Shown here piece after piece: positions 8,090 through 15,375 of a stretch of 17,422 nucleotides of DNA (positions are counted from its first letter, which is position 1; each line of letters begins with the position of its first letter). Origin of the DNA: Bacteroidia bacterium (lineage in GTDB: Bacteria > Bacteroidota > Bacteroidia > AKYH767-A > OLB10). The translations under genes and the position numbers were made by a program. Below the pieces are notes generated by a model. The model had not been told where the DNA came from. It saw only the letters and a list, made by a program, of their open reading frames with translations, and did not search any database. The DNA lies in the NCBI GenBank assembly GCA_025450095.1, contig JANWID010000041.1, positions 1-17,422 on the forward strand. The letters are read 5' to 3'.

Positions 8090-9073
8090 TTTTGCAAACA
8101 AAAGTTTCCTGTAAACCGAATGATTTTTCTTATTGAAATTAACTGAATACATTCCGGAAGACCACGGCGCATAAATCAGGTTATCACCATTTCCAATACG
8201 TTGTTGATGCACCTGTTTACCTGTAATATCGTGAACGACCATATCAATAGTCCCCAGGTAACTTGATGAAACCATGAAGCCTGAGTTTTCGATGAAGCCT
8301 GAAGGAACTGTAACCAATGAAACTGTTTCCAGTTGATCCAGGCCAGTTGTTACATCATCACATATTATCAAATCATCCATGTAGCCATTAAATTCCCTCG
8401 TATTCCACCCCCATGTAGTTATTCCGTATTGCACAACAGAAAGACTGTCAATTCCTGGATTAATTGAATTTATTGCCTGACCTAAAAGTATGGTTTGTGA
8501 TGAGTCAGTATATAATTGCATACTAACCAAGGTTGGAGAAAGCCTTTCAAAAACCAGGAAATAATTACTTATCGATGCAAATAGTGGGATTGAATTTATT
8601 CCCTGTGTTCTTACATTACCCGCTTTTATTTCGAGGTATACGCTCCAATTATCAATATTATTATCCTGGGTACTTGCACTCTCAATACAAACCCCTAATC
8701 CATCCTGATCAGTTGTAGCAAAATTGCCAGAGGCATCGTAACATAAAAAATCCTGTGTACCCCCGGTAAGTGCTAATAAAACCGCACCAACACCATGTCC
8801 AACCGGATTCGGTAATACCGTAAAATCAAATTCAGCTCTGAAATAATTATCCGAAACTGTATCATTTAATAACCTGTACAGGTAATCATAATTTCCACAA
8901 ATTGCATGGATCCACTGGACCATACCTCCGGAAATAGATACATTTCCATTTCCAACAGATGTATATCCCTGATTGGAAGAAAAATCATCCTGGTGAATTA
9001 TTCTTGTACATGTTTGGGAAGATGCCTGGCTAAACAGGCCTGAGAGCAGAATTACCAATAAACAATTTTGCAT
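8087..9073 (-). CDS. Secreted protein with jelly-roll/LamG-like body and T9SS C-terminal sorting domain
   Basis: The protein has 328 residues. The N-terminus is a signal peptide ending SQASSQ. The body (about 20-235) is rich in beta-strand, with features such as FRAEFDFTV, WSVYLEIKAGN and FNGYMDDLIICDD. These resemble concanavalin/LamG-type jelly rolls, but no specific family is recognised. The last roughly 70 residues (IDMVVHDITGKQV ... GMYSVNFNKK ... YRKLLFAK) have the strand pattern of a T9SS type-A sorting domain, so the product is probably carried across the outer membrane and anchored or released. No catalytic motif is seen. The gene is convergent with trxA across a shared terminator, and a perfect TAAGTTTG promoter element lies 20 bases before its ATG. 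Substrate or ligand is unknown. Confidence 0.85.
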   Translation of the reverse strand: MQNCLLVILLSGLFSQASSQTCTRIIHQDDFSSNQGYTSVGNGNVSISGGMVQWIHAICGNYDYLYRLLNDTVSDNYFRAEFDFTVLPNPVGHGVGAVLLALTGGTQDFLCYDASGNFATTDQDGLGVCIESASTQDNNIDNWSVYLEIKAGNVRTQGINSIPLFASISNYFLVFERLSPTLVSMQLYTDSSQTILLGQAINSINPGIDSLSVVQYGITTWGWNTREFNGYMDDLIICDDVTTGLDQLETVSLVTVPSGFIENSGFMVSSSYLGTIDMVVHDITGKQVHQQRIGNGDNLIYAPWSSGMYSVNFNKKNHSVYRKLLFAK

Positions 9074-9093
9074 GGTCTTGGTAGTATGTGTAT

Positions 9094-9101
9094 CAAACTT
9101 A
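9094..9101 (-). promoter_or_regulatory. TAnnTTTG promoter element for the secreted protein gene
   Basis: On the minus strand TAAGTTTG (9101-9094) matches the Bacteroidota -7 element exactly and lies 20 bases before the ATG at 9073. No good -33 TTTG is seen at the expected distance, so this rests on one element only. Confidence 0.45.
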
Positions 9102-9181
9102 ACAAATAAATTTGATATAACCTATCCTCCAACCCGGCTGAATTGAGACTCTGCAATTCCTAAATCAGCACCTGGAACAAT

Positions 9182-9814
9182 TTAGCCTTTTTCGTAAATC
9201 ACCTGTGCGCCTTTAAAAAACAGGTAGAAACCACCAACCATAATCAGATGACTGAAATCAGTATGATTGATCCATCCGCCTGGTGAAATCCTGTATGAAA
9301 AGATGAGTCCTGCCAGGCAATGTACCAGTATCCCGGCAATTATATATCTGCTGCCAGCCATTTTATCGAATGAAAATTTTAAATGTATGCCCGGTAAAAG
9401 GATCCCAAGGTTGATCACACTGTTGTAAGTGACATACTTGATATCATTTTCATATATCAATAACATATTAAATACGATTACTCCCATGACGGCAACTGTT
9501 TGCAGTGCCAGTTTCATATTTTTTTGATTCAAATGTCTTATACCATCACTGAGTGGAAAATAGACAGATGTCACGCCCAACATTCTTGCAATTAATTGGA
9601 GATTATTATTTTTATCAATATAAAATCCATGACCCATAGCTCCTACCAGGAAAGCAATGGCGATGATCAAAAAGAAAACCGACCAGCTGTTGATTTTTTT
9701 TTGTCGCAAAATGATCCCAAAATAAAGGCAAAGGCAACATATAAAAACATTGATCAAAACCGTTATAGGTTCCCGAAGGGTAAAATCAGAAAATCCGGGA
9801 AGAATCGATGTCAT
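9182..9814 (-). CDS. Seven-helix integral membrane protein of unknown function
   Basis: The protein has 210 residues and is strongly hydrophobic. About seven membrane segments are visible by eye, at roughly 16-36, 44-63, 77-95, 103-121, 129-145, 155-173 and 187-203. There is no cleavable signal peptide. Polar residues inside or next to helices stand out: H62 in MGHGF (helix 2), D90 in PLSDGIRH (helix 3), H144, H165, and H184/D186/H189 at the start of helix 7. Such a set of His and Asp would suit a metal site, loosely reminiscent of the CREST superfamily of membrane hydrolases (ceramidases, PAQR). That is a hypothesis; the family was not identified. The gene is divergent from the DUF58 gene, with its own promoter element ten bases before the ATG. 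Confidence 0.75.
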   Translation of the reverse strand: MTSILPGFSDFTLREPITVLINVFICCLCLYFGIILRQKKINSWSVFFLIIAIAFLVGAMGHGFYIDKNNNLQLIARMLGVTSVYFPLSDGIRHLNQKNMKLALQTVAVMGVIVFNMLLIYENDIKYVTYNSVINLGILLPGIHLKFSFDKMAGSRYIIAGILVHCLAGLIFSYRISPGGWINHTDFSHLIMVGGFYLFFKGAQVIYEKG

Positions 9815-9824
9815 AACGCCATCG

Positions 9825-9832
9825 CAAACATA
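9825..9832 (-). promoter_or_regulatory. TAnnTTTG promoter element for the membrane protein gene
   Basis: On the minus strand TATGTTTG (9832-9825) is a perfect -7 element, and CTGG (9856-9853) sits 20 bases upstream as a poor -33. The ATG at 9814 lies ten bases downstream of the element, so the transcript would be nearly leaderless. Confidence 0.5.
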
Positions 9833-9875
9833 AGGCTATAACTTTAACTTTTCCAGAGAAAATTGATAAACGTCG

Positions 9876-9883
9876 TATCTTTA
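9876..9883 (+). promoter_or_regulatory. Candidate -7 promoter element for the DUF58 gene
   Basis: TATCTTTA differs from TAnnTTTG only at the last base and lies 18 bases before the ATG at 9902. No -33 element is seen at the right distance. Together with the minus-strand element at 9825-9832 it makes the 87-base gap a divergent promoter region. Confidence 0.35.
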
Positions 9884-9901
9884 CAATAATAATTTCAAAT
9901 T

Positions 9902-10831
9902 ATGCCCATAAACCAACAGGAAGTTCAACAAATAAGCCACCTGGAACTAATCGCCCGGCAGGTGGTGGAAGGTTTCATTACCGGGCTACATAAAAGTCCC
10001 TTTCACGGTTTTTCGGTTGAATTTGCAGAGCACAGGTTATATAATACCGGTGAATCGACACGCCATATCGACTGGAAACTTTATGGCAGATCCGACAAGT
10101 TATTTATCAAAAAATACGAGGAAGAAACCAACTTGCGATGCCAGATTATTCTGGATAATTCGTCAAGCATGCATTTTCCGGGTAAAGATCTGCTTGAAAA
10201 GGGAGTCATGAACAAAATCACTTTTTCAGCACATTGCACAGCTGCCATTATGAACCTGCTTAAAATGCAGCGTGATGCTGTTGGGCTGAGCATTTTTTCA
10301 GACCGGCTTGAAGAAAATACACCGGTCCGTTCAAGTACACTACACCAGAAGTTGTTGTTCATGAAGCTTGAAGATGCAATGAATTCCGGGGGACAGGATG
10401 TTAAAAAGCAAACGGCCGCAGCAGAAGCGCTTCACCAGGTTGCTGAAACCATTCACAAACGTTCGCTGGTAATTATATTCAGTGATATGATGGATAATAC
10501 AACCAGCACGAATGATCTTTTCAATGCGCTGCAGCATCTGAAATATAACAAGCATGAAGTAATTTTATTCCATGTAACCGATAAAAAGCTGGAACAGGAT
10601 TTTAAATTTGATAACCGGCCTTACCAGTTCATCGATGTGGAAACCGGTGAAAAAGTTAAAGTGCATTCAAACCAGGTACGTGAAATTTATCTCGAAAAGA
10701 TGAATAAGTTCCATCATGATCTGAAGATCCGGTGCGCGCAGTATAAGATCGACTTTATTGAAGCCGACATCCATGAAGGTTACCGCCAGGTGCTGATGCC
10801 GTATCTGATTAAACGGCAGAAAATGAATTGA
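9902..10831 (+). CDS. DUF58 domain protein with vWA-like metal-binding fold
   Basis: The protein has 309 residues, without a signal peptide or membrane segment, so it is probably cytoplasmic. The DUF58 signature is clear: the region FAEHRLYNTGESTRHIDWKL (residues 41-60), with the invariant IDW at 56-58, followed by the vWA-type MIDAS motif DNSSS (D85-S89). A later acidic strand end, IIFSD (D195), fits a vWA-like fold. DUF58 proteins are usually encoded beside a MoxR-type AAA+ ATPase and vWA membrane proteins and are thought to be partners of the ATPase in complex assembly or stress responses. No moxR is present in this window, so the partner must lie elsewhere. The gene is divergent from the membrane protein gene and convergent with the T9SS gene downstream. 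Family is secure; its role is inferred only. Confidence 0.94.
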   Translation: MPINQQEVQQISHLELIARQVVEGFITGLHKSPFHGFSVEFAEHRLYNTGESTRHIDWKLYGRSDKLFIKKYEEETNLRCQIILDNSSSMHFPGKDLLEKGVMNKITFSAHCTAAIMNLLKMQRDAVGLSIFSDRLEENTPVRSSTLHQKLLFMKLEDAMNSGGQDVKKQTAAAEALHQVAETIHKRSLVIIFSDMMDNTTSTNDLFNALQHLKYNKHEVILFHVTDKKLEQDFKFDNRPYQFIDVETGEKVKVHSNQVREIYLEKMNKFHHDLKIRCAQYKIDFIEADIHEGYRQVLMPYLIKRQKMN

Positions 10832-10838
10832 AATTTGG

Positions 10839-10904
10839 GCAGGGGATTACAGATGTCAAATCGGAAGAGCAATGGATATGATTACAGATGGAGAGTGCCC
10901 CTGC
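10839..10904. repeat. Inverted repeat GCAGGGG/CCCCTGC enclosing an 11-bp direct repeat
   Basis: GCAGGGG (10839-10845) is the reverse complement of CCCCTGC (10898-10904). Between them GATTACAGATG occurs twice, at 10845-10855 and 10880-10890. The stretch lies between two convergent genes, so the long stem could be a weak bidirectional terminator, but the 52-base loop makes that doubtful. Confidence 0.4.
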
Positions 10905-10928
10905 ATTTAAATCTGATGAAATGAATTA

Positions 10929-12341
10929 TCAATCCTGTTCAATGGCCATTTTTCCGCAATAGCTTTTCTCTCCGCACGATATTTTTACAAAATAAATACC
11001 GCTGGCGGTTATTATCAGATTTACTTCCTTTACTGATTCATTAATAAGATTTTCTTTATAAATTAATTCTCCAAAACAGTTATAAATAACTAATTCTCCT
11101 TTATCAATCAACTGACCGAACACGATATTAAATTTTCCGTTTGATGGGTTGGGAGAAATTTTAAAAGGGTTTTCTGTTTCTGATTCATTCTCCGGTATTC
11201 CTGTTACAATATGACCTAAACTGTCGGTAATTATCAAGCGCATATTGGCAGGAATTAAAAAATTCGGGGGGTATTCTCTGGTACAGTATAGAACAAATCC
11301 ATTATTGAGAGTTTGTTGAAAGTTACGCACCGGCATATAAATAGTAGCATCCTGAAAAACGGAACCCCATCCTGGCACAGTAATTCCAGTTGAATCGCAT
11401 TTACGCAGCCTCATATCCAGGAAATAAGTTCCCCAAAAGTCCTGAAATACATGACTGCCGGAATAAACAAATCCCCCATCTGACGTTTCTAACACATGTA
11501 TAACCTCATCTTCTCCCAATGAAAATTGATCGATGTTTGTCCACAAAGTATCGCCAGTTGAATTGGTACGAATCAGATATGCGAACGGGAAAATGGTTCC
11601 GATCAGGCCGCTATCATAGGCCCCGCCAATTATAAACCCACCATCAGAACAATTATTAATAGTAATTCCTGTATCATCAGGATTGGGGCCGCCATATGAT
11701 TTTGCCCATAATGAATCGCCTGAAGAATTTGTTTTAAGTAATACAAAACTTCCAAGAGTTTGAAGTGTGTCTCCAATAATCGCGAAACCGCTGTCAGGAG
11801 TTTGAACAAACTGGGAAGGAGTTAATAATGTTTCATAATTTTTACTCCATAATACATTTCCGGATGGATCAATTTTTACAATTCCTTTATTTGTGAGAAT
11901 CGCATAATTATGGTCAAATGTTTCTGTTATTTCCAAACCGCTTCCATAAACCGAACTCAATGTATCATAAGATAACTGGGTACCACTGGAATCAATTTTT
12001 AATATAAAAGCCTGAGCCCAGGAAACGCTTCCTGCAATTACATAAGCATTGCTGTTTTGTTTGTAAACACTAAATCCGAACTCATGAATGTTAGGATCAC
12101 CATAGTAATTTTGCCAGATTATATTTCCTGAATTATCAGCTTTGGAAATGACGATATCATAACCATTGCTTACATCGTTGGCTGTTCCGACAAGAAGATA
12201 ACTGGCATCACTGATTACAGAAACAGAAGTACCGTAATTAAAAAGGGGCTGACTATAGGTAGTATCTAATACCGGAGCCTGTCCAAAAATTATTTGAGCA
12301 TAAGTGATAGCGGTAATTAAAAATAGGTACTTTACCCTCAT
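10929..12341 (-). CDS. Secreted repeat protein with T9SS type-A C-terminal sorting domain
   Basis: The protein has 470 residues and begins with a signal peptide (KYLFLITAITYAQIIFGQ). Residues about 25-380 hold degenerate repeats of the type SxGDSLWAKSYGG ... SDGGFIIGG ... FAYLIRTNSTG, spaced some 50-60 residues apart, as in beta-propeller-like secreted Bacteroidota proteins. The C-terminal 80 residues (FKISPNPSNGKFNIVF ... VIYNCFGELIY ... GIYFVKISCG) are a typical T9SS type-A sorting domain, so the product is exported to the cell surface or medium. No catalytic motif is seen; the function may be adhesion or binding. The repeats are related in style to those of the larger protein at 13669-15330 but much more diverged. 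The ATG at 12341 lies at the edge of a decayed hydrolase fragment, suggesting a rearrangement at the 5' side. Confidence 0.88.
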   Translation of the reverse strand: MRVKYLFLITAITYAQIIFGQAPVLDTTYSQPLFNYGTSVSVISDASYLLVGTANDVSNGYDIVISKADNSGNIIWQNYYGDPNIHEFGFSVYKQNSNAYVIAGSVSWAQAFILKIDSSGTQLSYDTLSSVYGSGLEITETFDHNYAILTNKGIVKIDPSGNVLWSKNYETLLTPSQFVQTPDSGFAIIGDTLQTLGSFVLLKTNSSGDSLWAKSYGGPNPDDTGITINNCSDGGFIIGGAYDSGLIGTIFPFAYLIRTNSTGDTLWTNIDQFSLGEDEVIHVLETSDGGFVYSGSHVFQDFWGTYFLDMRLRKCDSTGITVPGWGSVFQDATIYMPVRNFQQTLNNGFVLYCTREYPPNFLIPANMRLIITDSLGHIVTGIPENESETENPFKISPNPSNGKFNIVFGQLIDKGELVIYNCFGELIYKENLINESVKEVNLIITASGIYFVKISCGEKSYCGKMAIEQD

Positions 12342-12344
12342 TAT

Positions 12345-12534
12345 GAAGTTTTATCTCTAATGCCTGCGGGCAATTAAAGATAAGAAACTCCTGGCAATTA
12401 GCAAAATCATGCATTTCCGCAATTCCAGGCCCGCCATGAATAAACAGTAAAATGGGATTTGTAATATTTTTCCTCCGGATTAGAAAAGTCTGTTCAAAAT
12501 TTCCAAGACTTATGATTCTGAATTCTGAATTGAG
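12345..12534 (-). pseudogene. Fragment of an alpha/beta hydrolase gene (HGGPG motif)
   Basis: Reading the minus strand from 12534 gives an open stretch without a start codon, directly after a TAA. It contains LGNFEQTFLIR followed by NPILLFIHGGPGIAEM. This matches the start of the catalytic domain of proline-iminopeptidase-like alpha/beta hydrolases, where HGGPG forms the oxyanion region. The next motif expected (WDQRGxGxS) is absent: the frame runs on as FANCQEFLIFNCPQA and then into the 5' end of the next gene in another frame. The nucleophile elbow, the acid and the histidine are all missing. Only about 60 of some 300 residues remain, so this is a relic and not a functional gene. Its position immediately before the T9SS gene suggests that an insertion or deletion removed the rest. 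Confidence 0.62.
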
Positions 12535-12570
12535 TTAATCTGCTTTGTTATGCGTTCGTGCTACTATTCA

Positions 12571-13446
12571 CTATTCTAAATGATATTCTTTCTTCAGCAA
12601 ATCAATCAGGTTTACTCCATACTCTTTCTGCTCCCGCATGAGATGCGCGTACGCTTCCACTGCTGATGCATACACAGCAGCATTGCTGAAAATAGTTTTT
12701 AATTTCTCAGGGTCATTAACGACTATAAGTTGTGTGGTTTTTTTGTAATGAAAAAGGAAGAAGTTGCCTGTAACAGTATAACCTGTCACAGAGGTGTCGC
12801 GCATAAAAGATAAGTCCACCACTTTTCTAAAATCCATAAAAAACTCCTTAAAAAGAAAGTAGATGTCCGCTTCCTGTCCGGCAGTTATCTTGTTTTTTAA
12901 TTCGTATCCGAAAATACCATCAATGATTTTTTGATTACCTATTAATCGCAACATGCCTGAAGATTTTAATTGCTGCATAGCGGCATCGTTAGTTTTAAAA
13001 AACCAGTTTTGACAAAAACCGCTGCCATACTCATTAAACTTCTGTTTATTTTCTTCCGTGGTGAGGTCGGCATCCTTTAATTGAATCAAACTATCGAGAT
13101 AAGTTGCCACCATCATGTTTGAATGAATCATAGTATTGAGCAGTAGAGTATCATTCTCCAGGCATCGTATTAAGCTTGCAATACTTTGTTTCTCTTTCTC
13201 ATTATTTACCCGGTGTTCCCTGTAACTTTCTGCAAAAAAACCCATAGTTACAGCTAAGAATATCATAAGGAACTCAAGAAAATATTCATTCCATTTTTTC
13301 TTTTTATGATGCAGGGCAGGTCGATGATGCACTTCCATATTTTCTGTTTCTGGGTTTGGTGGAGTTGTATCCCCGGTAGTAGAAATAGTTTGGCCAGGAA
13401 TATTTTCCGGGTTATTTAATGTTTCATCATTCGCATTGTGGGCCAT
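12571..13446 (-). CDS. Single-pass membrane protein of unknown function, Bacteroidota type
   Basis: The protein has 291 residues. It begins with about 45 polar residues rich in Thr, Asn and Pro, then a basic HHKKKKWNEYF, one membrane helix (about residues 54-72, FLEFLMIFLAVTMGFFAES), and a predicted largely helical soluble domain of some 215 residues. The motif ESYREHRVNNEKEKQ just after the helix is a familiar signature of a hypothetical family common in Bacteroidota, often followed, as here, by SLxxxLENDTxLL. The positive-inside rule puts the N-terminus in the cytoplasm and the helical domain in the periplasm. No enzyme motif is recognised. Its upstream region contains a duplicated AAAGTGTT (13469-13484) and an A+T-rich stretch before the ATG, but no clear TAnnTTTG. 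Function is unknown. Confidence 0.82.
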   Translation of the reverse strand: MAHNANDETLNNPENIPGQTISTTGDTTPPNPETENMEVHHRPALHHKKKKWNEYFLEFLMIFLAVTMGFFAESYREHRVNNEKEKQSIASLIRCLENDTLLLNTMIHSNMMVATYLDSLIQLKDADLTTEENKQKFNEYGSGFCQNWFFKTNDAAMQQLKSSGMLRLIGNQKIIDGIFGYELKNKITAGQEADIYFLFKEFFMDFRKVVDLSFMRDTSVTGYTVTGNFFLFHYKKTTQLIVVNDPEKLKTIFSNAAVYASAVEAYAHLMREQKEYGVNLIDLLKKEYHLE

Positions 13447-13497
13447 TTATATATAATATTCGTTGTTCAAAGTGTTAAAGTGTTGGCAAGCATGATG

Positions 13498-13634
13498 CAT
13501 AACGTTCCGCCAGTTGCCGCAGGGCGGGTTCGGAGCACGAAAGTTACAGATTTCTCCTTTACGCTCTAAACGGAGCTAAAAACACATTCACAACCTCAAA
13601 TCACATCAGCCTTGCGGTAACGGGCTGTTAGCGG
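13498..13634 (-). mobile_element. Long imperfect palindrome resembling an integron attC site
   Basis: Arms GTTGCCGCAGGGC (13513-13525) and GCCTTGCGGTAAC (13609-13621) are reverse complements at 11 of 13 positions; both differences allow G-U pairing. Outside them lie TAAC (13500-13503) and GTTA (13627-13630), and inside them a smaller palindrome (13554-13575). Read on the minus strand, the order is CCGCTAAC, five bases, GTTACCGC, about 85 bases, GCGGCAAC, nine bases, GTTATGC. This follows the R''-L''-L'-R' plan of attC sites, and the roughly 137-base length is similar to Vibrio repeats. It lies 3' of the propeller gene, where a cassette's attC belongs. The R boxes fit RYYYAAC and GTTRRRY imperfectly and no integrase is in view, so another dispersed repeat is possible. 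Confidence 0.45.
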
Positions 13635-13668
13635 AATATCCACACCTCGCACACGAATTTTCACCATT

Positions 13669-15330
13669 TTATTCTTTCACAATTTTCTTTACTGTTCTTT
13701 CTCCACCACTAATCACATCAAGCAAATAAATTCCTTTTGAAAGAAAACTTAAGTCAATTGTTTTTGTGTAATTGCTACTTAGATTGTTTTCTTGTTTGCT
13801 GAATATTGTTTGCCCTAAAACATTTTTAATTACAAATGTTGCTTGTTTTAAATTTTGTTTTTGTATTACAATTGAAATTTGAGAATAAAAAGGATTTGGA
13901 TAAACTAAAACATTAGAATTTATAATTGCATCATTTAATCCTGAGGCTATTGTTGAATCACAAAATTTAATCAACCAATAATCAGCCCAATTAAGAGTGA
14001 CATCCCAATTTGTTTGTGTTTTCTCACCACCAATACCAGCTGATGTATAATTTGCAAATACATAACATCCATTTACTGATTCAACACCAAAACTGGATTC
14101 ATCATGAGAGTTTGTGAGAATTGTTTTATCCCACGTTTTATTTCCTACACTATCAATCTTCACTATCCACATTTGTTCAGCTCCAAGATTATTTTCAGTT
14201 TTATCCCCACCAATTTGTGAATATGACGTTCCGCATATTAAATAAGAGTTGTCAGAGGTAAGGAAGATACTGCCCATTTCATCTTCATGATAAGTCCCTC
14301 CAAACCGCCAATCCCATTGCTTTATACCAAGCGAATCAATTTTTACAATCCAGTAGTCAGAACCCCCTTGTGAAGCTTGTGTTTTATCTCCGCTAATGTC
14401 GGAAAAAGAATATCCACCTAAAATATATCCTCCATCATAATTTAAACTAAAACTATATAATTCATCTTCTTCGGTTCCACCAAATCGCTTATCCCACTGC
14501 TTATTACCTAGTGAATCTACTTTTACAATCCAATAGTCTTGTGTAAATATTGTATCACCCCAATTATTTTGAGATTTATCTCCACCAATATCGGAATAAG
14601 AGTTACCGCATAGTAAATATCCTTTATCTGTAGTTTGCTTAATTGATGCAAGGAGGTCGACCCAAGTTCCACCAAATCTCTTATCCCATTGTTTATTACC
14701 AAGAGAATCTATTTTTATGATCCAATAATCGTCCGCAAATAAAATTGGATCCCAACAATTTTGCGTTTTATCTCCGCTGATATCCGACTCTGATGAACCT
14801 CCAAGAATATACCCTCCATCAGACGTCTCTTCAATAGATGAAAACAATTCAGCACTAGTTCCTCCGAAACGTTTGTCCCATTGTTTATTACCAAGAGAAT
14901 CCATTTTAACAACCCAATAGTCACTTGTATTAAACCCCCAATTATTTTGTGTTTTGTCTCCGCTGCTATCTGAATAAGAAGTTCCCCCGAGTATATAACC
15001 ATTATCTCTTGTTTGATAGACTGTAGGGCTAAGATCATGATCTATTCCTCCAAATCGTTTGTCCCATTCTTTAATTCCTGAGGAATTAAGTTTAACAACC
15101 CAATAATCAGATGTATCATTACTCCATCCATTCTGTGTCTTATCTCCACTAATATCAGAGCGAGACCAACCTCCCAACATAAATCCTCCATCAGATGTCT
15201 GGATAAAACTTGTTAATACTTCATTACGTGTTCCACCAAATCTATAATCCCATTGTTTCACCAAAGGATTTTGAGCTTGAAGCAAATTGACAACTAAAAA
15301 TAAAATTACTGTAAATGGTTGTTTCTTCAT
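13669..15330 (-). CDS. Secreted seven-repeat propeller-like protein with T9SS C-terminal sorting domain
   Basis: The protein has 553 residues from the ATG at 15330. The frame is open 30 codons further, to 15420, but that part lies in palindromic repeat DNA, whereas the ATG at 15330 is followed by a signal peptide (MKKQPFTVILFLVVNLLQAQ). Seven consecutive repeats of about 60 residues follow, with the consensus QWDKRFGG ... SxxQTSDGGYILGGxS ... SDISGDKTQNxWG ... DYWIVKIDSLGNK. Seven such units suggest a seven-bladed beta-propeller. The C-terminal 85 residues (VLVYPNPFYSQISIVI ... KNVLGQTIF ... GIYLLDVISGG) form a T9SS type-A sorting domain. No catalytic residues are evident; binding or adhesion is plausible. 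The gene is visibly richer in A+T than dnaE, lepB or dapB and is flanked by inverted GTTAGCGGAA motifs, which suggests acquisition as a cassette. Confidence 0.9.
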   Translation of the reverse strand: MKKQPFTVILFLVVNLLQAQNPLVKQWDYRFGGTRNEVLTSFIQTSDGGFMLGGWSRSDISGDKTQNGWSNDTSDYWVVKLNSSGIKEWDKRFGGIDHDLSPTVYQTRDNGYILGGTSYSDSSGDKTQNNWGFNTSDYWVVKMDSLGNKQWDKRFGGTSAELFSSIEETSDGGYILGGSSESDISGDKTQNCWDPILFADDYWIIKIDSLGNKQWDKRFGGTWVDLLASIKQTTDKGYLLCGNSYSDIGGDKSQNNWGDTIFTQDYWIVKVDSLGNKQWDKRFGGTEEDELYSFSLNYDGGYILGGYSFSDISGDKTQASQGGSDYWIVKIDSLGIKQWDWRFGGTYHEDEMGSIFLTSDNSYLICGTSYSQIGGDKTENNLGAEQMWIVKIDSVGNKTWDKTILTNSHDESSFGVESVNGCYVFANYTSAGIGGEKTQTNWDVTLNWADYWLIKFCDSTIASGLNDAIINSNVLVYPNPFYSQISIVIQKQNLKQATFVIKNVLGQTIFSKQENNLSSNYTKTIDLSFLSKGIYLLDVISGGERTVKKIVKE

Positions 15331-15375
15331 TGCTGTTTGAATTTGAACTAAAGTTTGTTCGAAGACATAATGGGT

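Noticed and set aside
13469..13484. Tandem AAAGTGTT duplication before the unknown membrane protein gene
   Set aside because: Only two 8-base copies are present, which is easily due to chance in A+T-rich DNA. It is noted in the neighbouring gene entry.
8087..15330. A dedicated T9SS gene cluster
   Set aside because: Three likely T9SS cargo proteins are present, but none of the secretion machinery genes (por/spr/gld) was found in the window.
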